Shown: one piece after another, positions 1 through 9,222 of the stretch
How positions within the stretch are numbered: position 1 is the first letter of the stretch
How the letters are laid out: every line of letters starts with the position of its first letter
Assembly: GCA_016716885.1 (NCBI GenBank)
Contig: JADJUV010000133.1
Span: 1 to 40,633, forward strand
Length of the DNA stretch: 40,633 nucleotides
From: Candidatus Trichofilum aggregatum
GTDB taxonomy: Bacteria; Chloroflexota; Anaerolineae; Promineifilales; Promineifilaceae
Reading direction: 5' to 3'
Program-made: the position numbers and the translations under genes
The notes under the pieces: generated by a model
Seen by the model: the letters and a program-made list of their open reading frames with translations, nothing else
Databases searched by the model: none
Told to the model about the DNA's origin: nothing

Positions 1-218
1 TCATCCAGCACATCTTCTTCGTCCAAATGAACCGGAATCAGCCGCGAGGCTAATAATTGGCGAAATTGCCAGAGCGACATCCCCGCCAGTTCACGCGCTT
101 TGCCCACCGAAAGACGGCCTTGCTGGTATAAAAAAACGGCCATCTCCTGCTTTAACTCATCCATCGTTAAGCGGGAAGACGTGAGAATATCTTGGGGTAT
201 TTCGATCATGAGTGCCAT
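1..218 (-). CDS. UPF0175 family protein (antitoxin-like), 3' end outside window
   Basis: The gene reads leftward and leaves the window, so only about 72 residues are visible. It begins MALMIEIPQDILTSS; a second in-frame Met at 209 is an alternative start. The pattern of an N-terminal strand, then 'DELKQEMAVFLYQQGRLS', then the helix-turn-helix-like 'GKARELAGMSLWQFRQLL' followed by an acidic stretch is typical of UPF0175, a family of small proteins often encoded beside a PIN or DUF3368 toxin. The partner, if present, would be to the left and cannot be seen. No good ribosome binding site precedes either start. Function is inferred from family resemblance only. Confidence 0.75.
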   Translation of the reverse strand, partial: MALMIEIPQDILTSSRLTMDELKQEMAVFLYQQGRLSVGKARELAGMSLWQFRQLLASRLIPVHLDEEDVLD

Positions 219-258
219 GCTACCATCTTAGCGGCGCAAAAACGCTTATGGTTCATCT

Positions 259-320
259 CGTGCCTGGCACGGGGTGCACAGTGGTGGAAAGGGGCGATTC
301 CCTGCCCCGTGCCAGGCACG
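259..320. repeat. GTGCCTGGCAC hairpin repeat, copy 1
   Basis: A perfect 16-bp inverted repeat with arms 259-274 and 305-320 and a 30-nt loop; each arm carries the word GTGCCTGGCACGGGG or its complement. The same arms recur at 7640-7702 with an unrelated loop, so it is a dispersed element and not just a local terminator. It sits 10 bp beyond the restored stop of the pullulanase gene and could also end its transcription. Confidence 0.85.
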
Positions 321-330
321 TATCTGGGTG

Positions 331-3300
331 TTATTTGGCAGAACGACGACTGGCGAGGTACGCGGCCGCGCCGCCTAACGCCACTGCCCCAATCCCCAAC
401 CCAACCAACAGACCCGTTGAGCTAGATTCCGGTTCCTCAGTCGCATCCACCGTTTCGGTTTCCGGGGTCACGTCCGTGATCACAACCGGTTCCTCAGTGG
501 GTTCGACAACTGGTTCGGTCGTCGGTTCGATGACTGGTTCGGCGGTGGGTCCGCGGCCGCGACCGGTGTGTCCGCTTCGGCCAGGACAAAGACGGCGGTG
601 GTGCGGGCGGGCACAGTGAAGGCGGCATTGGCGGCGTTGAAGCTGGCTGTCTGTACCACCGCATCGGCCGAATTTTGCTGAACCGGGTGCAAGGTCAGCG
701 GCAAACCGGCCAAATCCGCCTGAGTGAAGGACACCGTTTCATTGCTGGCGTTAAACAACACCACAATCAGCCCGTAGTTCGGGTCCAGATTCGCGCCGGT
801 CATATCGGACAGGCTCATCACAATCAGGCCAGGGATTTGACCCGGGCCAGTGTTGTGGAACACCAGCCGCTCTTGCACCTCGGCGGCCGTTTGTAGGCGG
901 AACAGGGGGGAACTGCGCCGGATTTGCAGCAGTTCGCGGAAAGCCGTGACTGCCTGCATGATGTCGGCTTCACCGGGGGTCAGCCCTTCTGTCCCCAGCA
1001 ATGTCTCCATCACCGGCCACATCGCCTGGTTGTCCCCTGAGGGCGGCAGACCCACCCCCCAGTTGTTCGTCTGGTAGCTGAAATCCAGCCGGTTGAACCA
1101 GTCACCGGAGTTGTAGCTGTTGCGATCCAACGATTTGGAGCGGAGCAGATCATCACCCGCCTGGAAGAACGGCACCCCCTGGCTAAACATGACAATCGAG
1201 TTACCCAGGTTTTGCATCCGCACCCGGTCGGCCATACTGGTTTCCAGCGGGGCTTTGTACTGGATGATGTCAAACAGGGTTTCGTTGTCGTGTTTGGAGA
1301 CGTAGACGATGTTTTCTTGCGGGTCGCTGGTATAGGCGGCCGGTTGACCGTTGTAATCAATGGCTGTGCCGTTGACCAGTTCCCCCTCGGCGTTGACAAA
1401 CTGGTACTCCATCAGATTACCCGCCAGACCCACACGGATCAGGTCGCCGAAATGCAAGAGCCGCGCCAACTGCTCTTCCGGTGTGCCCTGGTCGGTGGCG
1501 TTGGGGTCGGTGTAGAGGCCGTTGATGAACCCCTGCTCCTGCTGACCACCAAAGGGGCTGCCGCCTCGCGCTGCATCGCGCAGCCGGTCGTTGAACGTGC
1601 CGATGCCGGTTCCGGCCATGTTGGGTTGGGTGGCGTTGATGCCACGAGCATTGCCACCCACTTCGCCAAAGTCCCAGCCTTCGCCGTAGATGTAGATGCT
1701 GGAACCATCTACGCCATTGGCTTCCAGGGTGAGGCTGTGGAGTGCATCTTGCAGGGCGATCATGTCGTCACGCATGTGGTGGCCCATCAGGTCAAAGCGG
1801 AAGGCGTCAATTTTGTAGACGGTGGCCCAGAGCACGGCCGAGTCAATCATGAGTTTACGCATCATGTTGTGTTCGGTGGCGGTGTTCTGGCAACAGGTGC
1901 TGGTCTCGACGCGGCCGCTGGCGTTTAGCCGATGATAATAACCGGGCACAATCCGGTCCAACACCGAGCGCTCACTTTGGCCGCTGGCGTTGGTGTGGTT
2001 GTACACCACATCGGCCACCACGCGCAGGCCGTTCTGGTTGAGCGCTTGCACCATCTGGCGATATTCCAGGATGCGGCTGGAGCCGTTGGGGTCGGTGGCA
2101 TAACTACCTTCCGGCACATTGTAATGGTACGGGTCGTACCCCCAGTTGAAGCCATCGGTGTCACGCAACGGGCTGAGGATGGCCTGTTGCTCTTCGGAGT
2201 TGGCGGGCAAAGCGGCCAACTCCGCCGGGTCGGCGTCCACCCATAGCGAACTGTCTTCCTCAATGGTGGCAATATCAAACGTGGGCAGCAGGTGTAGATG
2301 GGTCAGACCGGCCTGGGCCAGTTGAATCAGATGTTGCATCCCGTTCGATTGGGTGTTGGTGAAGGCGAGATATTTACCCTGATGCTCAGCCGGGACGGTG
2401 GGATCGTTGGCGCTGAAGTCGCGGACGTGCAGTTCATAGACCACGATATCTTCTGGCGCGGCTAAGGGTGGTTTCTCCAGACTATCCCAGCCATCCGGGA
2501 GGAGCGCGGGGTCGCTCAGGTTGACGATCTGGCTGCGGGTGCTGTTGGTGGAGAGGCTGACGGAGTACGGGTCAGTAACCAGATTCACCTCAATAGCTCC
2601 GGTTGAGGGTACAAACACCTGAACTTCGTACAGGTAGAATTGGCCGTTCCAACCAGCTTCGCCCGTAACACTCCAGACGCCCGTTTGCGGATCAATCCGC
2701 ATGGGCAAAATGTCGCTGATGGGGGTGGTGGCGTTAGCAAACAGATGGAGCCTGACGCCACGAGCAGTCGGTGCCCAGACGCGCAAGGTCGGCGCATCCC
2801 CCTCGAAGGTGACACCCAGGGGGCCATCGTAGGTGTAGAGATCATCCAGCACACCCGGAATTTGCAGACCGGTGGCATCGAGCAATTCGCCAGCCGTGTT
2901 ATAAGCGGAGACGGCTACCTGCCCCTTCAGGGCGATACGCACCTGATCTAAATCATCGGGGCTGAAGGTGAGGGCGGTATAGCTGGCCAGATGGGGGAAC
3001 TTGGCCTGTATTTCTTCACTGAGACCGTTGGGATCAACGGTCAGGGGCAGATTAGCACCACCGGCAACCCCATCCAACCCCAGGTTGAGGGCACCGCCAG
3101 TCGGGGTGTAATGGAACAGGTAACTGTTCCCCTCAGCCGGTTCGATGGCCCAGGCGATACTGTTTTCGGAGACCCAATGGGCTTTGGGTTGTTTGATGTT
3201 TCCCTGGGCAGCCCCACCTTCACCCAGAGCACGAATGGTCAGGAAATGGGAAGCGGAATCGTAGCTGAATACCATAGGTGTGTTATCGGCTGGTACGGTG

Positions 3301-4595
3301 AAGGCGATGTTAGCGCCATCGAGCGCACCGTCCGCGCCGTAGTTTTCGGTCCAACTCTGGTTAATGGCGACTTTGGCTTCGTAGTCGCCCGCGGGAATCT
3401 GGTCGGTCATATAAACGAACGTGCCGTCACCGTCCGGGTCTTGGAGCCAGGAACGCAGGCAGTCTGGTTGCCAGTCGCCGGGGCAACCGATGGCCGCCTG
3501 ATAACTGCCGGGCACATTGGCGATGAGGTTGTTAACGCTATCAGCCACCCAGCCAGTGTTGTGATCAAAGAAGAAGGTGACAGCAGTCTCTTCGGCCAGG
3601 GCCAGGGGAATGTTGGCCCCGCCGGGTTCAGCGTTAAGGCCAAAATTCACCTCCCACCCGTTGTTGAGGGCGGCTTTGTATTCGTAATCGCCAGCGGGAA
3701 GGGTGAAGGTGGCGGTCCAGAGCTGATCGTCTTCGTCGAAGGTCAGGTAAGTGAGGTCACAATCGGGTAACCAATCGCCGGGGCAACCGAGCACACTCTG
3801 GATGGTTCCGGGGATGGTGACGGTTTCCGGTTTGGGAGCAACGGGGGCGGGCAGTCCGGCGGGGGCCGACGTACTTGCACCCAACGCGGCCGCGTCACCC
3901 ATCGTCACTTCCAGCGTGCCCGCCGCCGGGTCATAAACAAACTGAGCCGCCTGCCCTTCGGCTACAGTGAAGGGCACAGCCAGCTCTTCACCGGGCACAA
4001 TGCCCGTGGTTTCGTAGTCACCGGGGGGAATGTCGGCGGTGACAAAGGTGTAGATACCATCGCCGTTGGGGTCTTGTAGGAACGAGCGGTAACAATCGGC
4101 CTGCCCATCTTCGGCACAACCCAACTCGTCTTGGAACGTCCCGGCTACGACAACAAACAAGCTGTTGACGCTGTCGCTGACCCAGCGGGTTTTGTGGTCA
4201 TACCAGAAGGTGACGGGGCCATCTTCAGCCACGACCAGAGGGATGTTGGGGCCGTAATATTCGGCGTTGAGGCCATAGTTGTCGTCCCAGGAGCCGTTGA
4301 GGGCGGCTTTGTATTCGTAGGAACCAGCCGGAACCTCAAAGGTTGCCAGCCACAGATCGTTTTCCGGGCTGTAGGTGAGCATACTTTCGGCGCAACTGGT
4401 ATTCCATTGGCCGGAGCAGCCAATTTCGGGCTGGATAGTTCCGGCGATGGTGACGCTTTCTGGTGGAGGGAGCGAGGCCGGGTCGTCACTTTGGCTGAGG
4501 GGAGCGGCGTTGGTGGACGCGGCCGCGGTCAACAGGAGCAACAGAAGCCAACCACGAAGAAAAAGGGGCCAACTAACACGTTGTTTGGTTTTCAT
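331..4595 (-). CDS. Secreted pullulanase-type alpha-1,6-glucosidase (GH13), frameshifted near its 3' end
   Basis: Hydrolyses alpha-1,6 branch points of glycogen, starch or pullulan outside the cell. A signal peptide (KTKQRVSW then a Leu-rich stretch to NAAP) leads into four PUD-like repeats (roughly residues 45-150, 150-235, 258-360, 362-455; each has paired Cys and 'AGDYEYKAALN'-type strands), a CBM48-like domain near 600-700 and the GH13 barrel. Visible GH13 motifs are GFNWGYDPYHY (about 815), DVVYNH (about 862), DAFRFDLMG (nucleophile, about 932), YGEGWDF (acid/base, about 970) and VSKHDN (about 1100). In the direct reading the protein ends at 480 in a Pro/Asn-rich tail. One extra base in the GGG run at 547-549 instead gives a Glu/Pro/Thr linker, a hydrophobic segment (GLLVGLGIGAVALGGAAAY), a basic end and a stop at 331. 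This is a classical C-terminal membrane anchor, giving about 1421 residues. The start is supported by GAGGAG nine bases upstream. Confidence 0.93.
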
Positions 4596-4900
4596 ACATT
4601 CTTCTCCTCTTATGAAGCGATAGAGGACTTACGAAATGGGCGCTATTGGCGCAGGTGAGGGGGCGGTTGCAGTCAGATGTGTAACCGGAGGTCACCCCGT
4701 AGGTCTTATCAGAGCTAATTGTAACAGAGCTACAAAATCCATCCTACTTGAGCGGCAACCGCCTCAGATTACTCATGCGTTATAGAATCGCATATACTGT
4801 TCGCAAAATCCACTTGTCTATTTAAGATTTGCAGAGATTGACCGGGTATCCCGACCAGGATGTTGGTGCGCTGGTCATCGGTATTGCCCAAGGAATTCAT
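4596..4900. promoter_or_regulatory. Divergent intergenic region between pullulanase and sigma factor
   Basis: These 305 bases separate two divergent genes and should hold both promoters. On the + strand a TATACT at 4793-4798 is a candidate -10 for the sigma gene, without a convincing -35. No clear palindromic operator is visible. The region contains no open frame that looks like a gene. Confidence 0.35.
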
Positions 4901-6157
4901 ATGGTGAATGAACCCCCAGTTGAACAGGTACGGCAGCGAGTAGATACGATTTACCGTACGGAGTCACGCCGAATATTTGCTACCTTGATCCGCCTCTTGG
5001 GTGATTTCGATCTGGCTGAAGATGCTTTGCACGAGGCTTTTAGAGTGGCGATAGAACAGTGGCCCCGCGACGGTGTACCGACCAATCCCCGGGCCTGGCT
5101 CGTTTCGACGGGTCGTTTCAAAGCCATTGACGCTCTCCGTCGGCATGCCCGGTTTGATACCTCACTGGATGAGCTAGCCGAGCGACTCGAAGGCGATACA
5201 GGCGATGCCCTGGGTGAGAATGATCAAGATATTGAGGATGATCGGTTGCGACTGATCTTCACCTGTTGCCATCCCGTTCTCTCGTTGGAAGCCCGCGTAG
5301 CCCTGACACTGCGTGAAATCTGTGGCCTTACGACGGAAGCCATCGCCCACGCCTTCCTCACGACGCCACCGACCCTGGCCCAACGCATCGTGCGGGCCAA
5401 AGTAAAAATCCGCGACACGGGCATTCCCTATGAGGTGCCCTCACGGGAAGAGCTATCTGAACGACTGAACACGGTGCTTCAGGTCATTTACCTGGTGTTC
5501 AATGAGGGATATTCCGCCTCATCAGGTGAGTCGCTCACCCGGCCCGATCTATCGGGCGAGGCTATCCGCCTGGGGCGTTTGCTGGTGGAGTTGTTACCAG
5601 AACCGGAAGCGATGGGGTTATTGGCGTTGATGCTGCTGCACGAATCACGCCGCCCGGCCCGTACTTCGCCAGAAGGCAATCTTATTTTGCTGGAGGATCA
5701 AGACCGCTCTCTCTGGAATCGCCAACAGATTGGTGAAGGTATTGCTCTTATGGAGCGGGCTTTGTCATCGCGCCAGTTGGGCCTGTATTCCTTGCAGGCG
5801 GCGATTGCGGCGGTGTACGCGGCCGCGACAGATTTCACCTCTACAGATTGGACCCAAATTGTGGGTCTGTATGACTTGTTGTTACAGGCTGCTCCCTCAC
5901 CGGTGGTGGAGATAAATCGTGCTGTAGCGGTGGCGATGCGAGATGACGCGGCCGCGGGTCTGGCCCTCATAGACGCCATCCTGGCTCGTGGCGACCTCAC
6001 GAACTATTACCTGGCACACGCGGCACGAGCAGACCTATGTCGGCGGCTGGGCAACATAACAGAAGCGCAGATATCCTACCAACGGGCGCTTGACCTTGCC
6101 CAACAAGAGCCAGCGCGACGGTTTCTAGAACAACGTATGATCAACCTCTCAGGCTAA
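4901..6157 (+). CDS. ECF-type RNA polymerase sigma factor with C-terminal TPR-like domain (ECF42-like)
   Basis: An alternative sigma factor of 418 residues from ATG 4901, chosen because AAGGA lies six bases upstream; the frame is also open from 4829. Sigma region 2 covers roughly residues 20-85 (LIRLLGDFDLAEDALHEAF, then TNPRAWLVSTGRFKAIDALR). Region 4 is near 120-175 (FTCCHPVLSLEARVALTLRE, GLTTEAIAHAFL). The remaining 240 residues are helical repeats of the DUF6596/TPR type (EINRAVAVAM, YLAHAARADLCRRLG) that characterise the ECF42 group. Members of that group are encoded next to DGPF/YCII proteins, and two such genes follow here at 6606 and 7256. There is no anti-sigma gene; in this group the C-terminal extension is believed to control activity. 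The gene is intact and carries two GCGGCCGC copies. Confidence 0.93.
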   Translation: MVNEPPVEQVRQRVDTIYRTESRRIFATLIRLLGDFDLAEDALHEAFRVAIEQWPRDGVPTNPRAWLVSTGRFKAIDALRRHARFDTSLDELAERLEGDTGDALGENDQDIEDDRLRLIFTCCHPVLSLEARVALTLREICGLTTEAIAHAFLTTPPTLAQRIVRAKVKIRDTGIPYEVPSREELSERLNTVLQVIYLVFNEGYSASSGESLTRPDLSGEAIRLGRLLVELLPEPEAMGLLALMLLHESRRPARTSPEGNLILLEDQDRSLWNRQQIGEGIALMERALSSRQLGLYSLQAAIAAVYAAATDFTSTDWTQIVGLYDLLLQAAPSPVVEINRAVAVAMRDDAAAGLALIDAILARGDLTNYYLAHAARADLCRRLGNITEAQISYQRALDLAQQEPARRFLEQRMINLSG

Positions 6158-6170
6158 AACCGCCAAAAAT

Positions 6171-6380
6171 CGAATTTTCGGCATGGTTCAAAAGTCGGCA
6201 AACTGTCAGCTTTACCCAACTCCTTGGTAAGATGTAGTCGGAAGACCCATCCCCCTACCCCCCTTCCCAGTGGGAAGAATGAATCCTGGCGGTGGGGTTT
6301 TCCGGCGACAAACCCAGGGTGAGGCGTGTCATAAAAACTTACGTCTTTGTAAAGTTGATCTGAACCATACCGAATTTTCA
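6171..6380. repeat. MITE-like element with about 20-bp imperfect terminal inverted repeats
   Basis: The ends at 6171-6190 and 6361-6380 are inverted copies of each other (16 of 20 positions; the core TTCGGCATGGTTCA matches 13 of 14). The roughly 170 bp between them hold no gene but contain a perfect small palindrome (CTTCCCAGTGGGAAG). The element begins 13 bases after the sigma factor stop. No target-site duplication is obvious. The rest of the spacer to 6605 has only a weak hairpin at 6475-6508 and nothing else I can name. Confidence 0.45.
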
Positions 6381-6605
6381 AATTCATCAACACCATTGTC
6401 GAATAAGCACCTCTAACAACGACTATTTAATAGAACACCGGGAGTTTGGCGAACATTGGAACACCTTCTGGAAATCTCTGAGTCTCCCAGTCTCTTAGAC
6501 TCCAGAGGTCAGGTCCAAAACGCCCTTGTCCAGTGTAACAATCGTTTTATAGAGCCAGGTCAAAACCATGCGCTGACCTGGTTACAAACACAAGGAGATA
6601 GAGAC

Positions 6606-6962
6606 ATGCAATTTTTAGTGTACGACCCCAACTTTGATCCGGAGAACGCAGCCCCCCCCACCCCAGAAATGATGGCCGAGATGGGACAATTTATTGCTGA
6701 AGCCATGCAGGCGGGCAAAGTCGTTATCACCGGCGCGGTGCAAGAGCAGGGTACACGCCTCAAGCTTGCCAACGGCAACTTCACCGTAACCGATGGGCCG
6801 TTTATCGAACTAAAGGAACTCACGGCTGGCTTCGCCGTCCTTGAAGTCGGTTCCTTGGAAGAGGCCATCGAATGGTCCAAGCGCTTCCGCAAGATCGTCG
6901 GCGACGGTGAATCCGAGATCGTTCAACTGTTTGGGCCAAGTGACTTTGGTCAAATGGAATAG
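6606..6962 (+). CDS. DGPF/YCII-related protein, partner of ECF42-type sigma factor
   Basis: A small cytoplasmic protein of 118 residues with a ferredoxin-like YCII fold. The start ATG 6606 follows AAGGAG with eight bases of spacing; an in-frame upstream extension to 6456 is not supported. The family signature is DGPF at 63-66 followed by IELKELTAGFAVLEV, and then EEAIEWSKRF. YCII-like proteins resemble muconolactone isomerases, but no reaction is established for this branch. Its position behind an ECF42-like sigma factor is the conserved arrangement of the group, so it is probably part of the sigma regulon. The gene is intact. Confidence 0.92.
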   Translation: MQFLVYDPNFDPENAAPPTPEMMAEMGQFIAEAMQAGKVVITGAVQEQGTRLKLANGNFTVTDGPFIELKELTAGFAVLEVGSLEEAIEWSKRFRKIVGDGESEIVQLFGPSDFGQME

Positions 6963-7002
6963 GCTGTGAGTTTCTTGATCCCCGAAAAATAGGATGAAGT
7001 GG

Positions 7003-7044
7003 GGTGTTGTTTTTCGAGGGCGTACACCCTCGAAAAACAACACC
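7003..7044. terminator. Long perfect hairpin after the DGPF gene
   Basis: Perfect 18-bp arms (7003-7020 and 7027-7044) enclose a six-base loop. The arms contain short A and T runs but no long U tail follows, so it may be a bidirectional terminator or a dispersed palindrome. It lies 40 bases after the DGPF stop. Confidence 0.7.
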
Positions 7045-7065
7045 TTGATTGTCCCCTCTCTATAC

Positions 7066-7151
7066 TCGTGTTAATTCGTGAGTCTACTGAAATAACGCAC
7101 CCAAAGGCGCAAAGGACCAAGCCACCGGAGAAAAATTCGTGTTAATTCGTG
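7066..7151. repeat. Direct repeats of TCGTGTTAATTCGTG
   Basis: The 15-mer TCGTGTTAATTCGTG occurs at 7066-7080 and again at 7137-7151; each copy itself contains TTCGTG/TCGTG twice. The intervening bases are non-coding. It belongs to the low-complexity spacer sequence typical of this genome. Confidence 0.6.
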
Positions 7152-7255
7152 GCTTTTTCAGTGGACTCATCTGTAACATCTGTAGATAGGTCTTTTCTAG
7201 ATTATCCAGGTTAGGGAACTGCGGCAATCTGCGCCCATGACGTGTAGGTGAATGA

Positions 7256-7600
7256 ATGAGGTACTTATTTCTGGCCTACCAGGATCAACTGAAGTGGGAT
7301 TCACTGTCTCCCGACGAGCGTGACACCTTCGACAAGGCCTGTCTGGCTAATGACACCACCCTCCGTAAAAGCGGTCACTTGCTAGGCACAGAGCGTTTAC
7401 AACCTGGGCACACCACCCTCACCTTGCGACTCGCGCATGGCAAACTATCTCTCACCGATGGTTCGTTGGTTGAGGCGAAGGAGCATCTCGTGGGGTTCTT
7501 CCTTATCAAGGCCAGAGACCTAAACGAAGCCATCCAGGTCGCCGCCAAAATGCCCCAAGCCCGAACAGGCGCCATCGAGGTAAGACCATTAGACAAGTAG
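7256..7600 (+). CDS. Second YCII/DGPF-type protein
   Basis: A 114-residue protein related in layout to the product at 6606. It starts MRYLFLAYQDQ, has the family's central strand pair (THTTLTLRL-like stretch), the signature DGSLVEAKEHLVGF near residues 68-81 in place of DGPF, and LNEAIQVAAKMP near the end. The DGPF Pro-Phe is replaced by Ser-Leu, so this is the divergent paralogue. The start ATG 7256 has only a weak TAGGTG upstream. It is probably controlled with the sigma factor at 4901, although 290 bases and a hairpin separate it from the first DGPF gene. The biochemical role is unknown. Confidence 0.85.
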   Translation: MRYLFLAYQDQLKWDSLSPDERDTFDKACLANDTTLRKSGHLLGTERLQPGHTTLTLRLAHGKLSLTDGSLVEAKEHLVGFFLIKARDLNEAIQVAAKMPQARTGAIEVRPLDK

Positions 7601-7639
7601 TCGCTGGCAAAGGGTGTATTTCAAATGAGTTGAGCGATG

Positions 7640-7702
7640 AGTGCCTGGCACGGGGTGGCGAGTTGTGTTAAGTCCAGGTTCGTCTGCCCCGTGCCAGGCA
7701 CT
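7640..7702. repeat. GTGCCTGGCAC hairpin repeat, copy 2
   Basis: Arms 7640-7655 and 7687-7702 are perfect 16-bp inverted copies, AGTGCCTGGCACGGGG and its complement. The arm sequence is the same as at 259-320; the loop differs. It follows the second YCII gene and precedes the nuclease gene. Confidence 0.85.
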
Positions 7703-7748
7703 GGATGAACGTCAACCGAAATGAAACACGCCCTTTGGCAAATCACCC

Positions 7749-8408
7749 GTGGCGAAGAATCTCCCTGTCCGTATAAAAGTTCAACGGTCAACAAAGAACA
7801 TTTGTGCTAAAATCAATTCAACGAGTGAACCTGTGTTTCTGTTTCTGCACGGCTTCATTTTGAGCAACCGGCAAGCGGTTTATGACAGGCATACGGATTG
7901 GGGAGAATGGGAAAGAATGGATCTAGAGGAGTATCTAAACTCGTATCATTATCAACCCCAACCAGGGAAAAAGGGCAAAAGAGGCAAACCGCCTCGATCT
8001 TCCACCCCCCAGGACAAACAGCATTGGGTTAATGAACTGTTGCGACAGGTAGCTGAGCGAAATCTACCCAAACCTCGCTTAGAGTATGTTTTCCATGCCG
8101 AGAGAAAATGGCGCTTTGATATGGATTGGAAGCTGTATGGCTATCTGGTAGCCGTAGAGATAGATGGGGGTATGTTTTCTCGGCCCGTGGTTTGCCACCA
8201 TTGTGGGCAGCAGGTAAAGCGGAAATTGCAGAGCGGCCGCATGATCACCGTTCGCGAAGGAGGACGGCACAATAGTGGCACAGGTTATGAAAAAGATACG
8301 GAAAAGTTGAACGAGGCCGCCTTATATGGCTGGCGGGTTTTACGCGTGACCCCCAAGTCCATCCAAAATGGGCAAGCGCTTGATTGGATTGAGCGGGCTT
8401 TGATGTAA
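7749..8408 (+). CDS. PD-(D/E)XK-like endonuclease domain protein with CxxC insertion
   Basis: A 219-residue protein from GTG 7749; no good ribosome site is seen, so the start is uncertain. The C-terminal half follows a phage-type endonuclease pattern: Glu112 (LEYVFHAERKWRFD), Asp124/Asp126, AVEIDGG with Glu137 and Asp139, then GGRHNSGTGYEKD (171-183), a helix EKLNEAALYGW and the strand RVLRVTP. In the relatives I recall, EIDGG and GGRH are nearly adjacent. Here about 30 residues with CHHC (Cys149, Cys152) and basic residues intervene, perhaps half of a zinc ribbon. The first 90 residues, with a basic linker (GKKGKRGKPPR), are not recognised. It is probably a DNA nuclease of mobile-element origin. 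The call is by pattern only. Confidence 0.6.
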   Translation: MAKNLPVRIKVQRSTKNICAKINSTSEPVFLFLHGFILSNRQAVYDRHTDWGEWERMDLEEYLNSYHYQPQPGKKGKRGKPPRSSTPQDKQHWVNELLRQVAERNLPKPRLEYVFHAERKWRFDMDWKLYGYLVAVEIDGGMFSRPVVCHHCGQQVKRKLQSGRMITVREGGRHNSGTGYEKDTEKLNEAALYGWRVLRVTPKSIQNGQALDWIERALM

Positions 8409-8435
8409 GGATGTAGATTAATTGGTCACCGCCTG

Positions 8436-8455
8436 CCCCACCCCGGGGGGTGGGG
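8436..8455. terminator. GC-rich hairpin after nuclease gene
   Basis: Arms CCCCACCCC (8436-8444) and GGGGTGGGG (8447-8455) form a tight hairpin 28 bases after the stop at 8408. No U run follows. It is probably a transcription end or pause site. Confidence 0.5.
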
Positions 8456-8464
8456 AACTTCTAA

Positions 8465-8507
8465 AGTGGTGGTATTCGAGCGCGCCGCGCGCTCGAATAC
8501 CGCCACT
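8465..8507. terminator. 20-bp near-perfect hairpin between convergent genes
   Basis: Arms 8465-8484 and 8488-8507 pair over 20 bases with one wobble and a three-base loop. The hairpin stands between the nuclease gene and the oppositely oriented gluconokinase gene, where a bidirectional terminator is expected. I see nothing in the remaining spacer 8508-8715. Confidence 0.6.
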
Positions 8508-8715
8508 CCTTACCTGAATTTCCCAAATACTTCTCCAAAAGTACAAGGCGTTTCAGGCATTCAGGCAATTGGCAAAAAATAGGTGTAGAACATAGCCTAT
8601 TTTCCTGGCCGCCGACATGGGTTCCTTCTATTAGTAATACCTGTACGAATCCCTGGCAAACCCCCATAAAAAACTTACCCGGAATTGGAGAGCCGAAACG
8701 CTTGTTGGCGGGGCG

Positions 8716-9222
8716 CTAACTGAGCAGGTTTTGTTCAATGAGGTTAAGCAGGGTCGTTACTTCTTCAGTGACGGAAAGGGTGAGGGCCTCATCCGGGCCG
8801 GGGGGTTCCAACGTATCAAACTGGCTTTGTAACATTGATGGGAGCATGTAATGTTGCGGCCGCGACGCCATCCGCTGCCAAATCACCTCAAAGCTACCCT
8901 GTAAATACACAAACCGCAGACCCTCATTCCCAGTCCGCAGTTGTTCGCGATAACGCCATTTCAGAGCCGAACAGGCCACCACCACCCCCTCTGCCCGCTC
9001 AACATGTTCATGAAGCAACAGGTTCAAGCGGGCCAACCAGGGCGCACGATCCGCATCATCCAGAGGAATTCCCGCGGCCATTTTGCGCACATTTTCCAGG
9101 GGGTGAAAATCATCACCATCATAAAACGAGCCACCCAACCGCCTGGCCAATGCCTGACCAATGGTCGTTTTACCGCACCCAGACACACCCATAACGACAA
9201 TAGCCAAGGATTTGTTCTTCAT
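8716..9222 (-). CDS. gntK: Gluconokinase
   Basis: Phosphorylates D-gluconate to 6-phosphogluconate with ATP (EC 2.7.1.12), feeding the pentose phosphate or Entner-Doudoroff route. The protein of 168 residues starts MKNKSLAIVVMG; a TTG seven codons upstream is less likely. The Walker A motif GVSGCGKTT lies at 12-20, followed by the family motifs YDGDDFHP, NVRKMAAGIPLDDADRAPWL and VACSALKWRYR. FVYLQGS and SMLQSQFDTLEPP also match thermoresistant-type gluconokinases, and the length is normal. The gene is intact. It stands alone, but the sugar-acid genes at 23.5-27.9 kb suggest a wider use of aldonic and uronic acids. Confidence 0.96.
   Translation of the reverse strand: MKNKSLAIVVMGVSGCGKTTIGQALARRLGGSFYDGDDFHPLENVRKMAAGIPLDDADRAPWLARLNLLLHEHVERAEGVVVACSALKWRYREQLRTGNEGLRFVYLQGSFEVIWQRMASRPQHYMLPSMLQSQFDTLEPPGPDEALTLSVTEEVTTLLNLIEQNLLS

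Noticed and set aside
480..560. Pro/Asn/Arg-rich C-terminus of pullulanase as a real novel tail
   Set aside because: One inserted base in the GGG run at 547-549 gives a much more sensible linker and membrane anchor that ends at 331.
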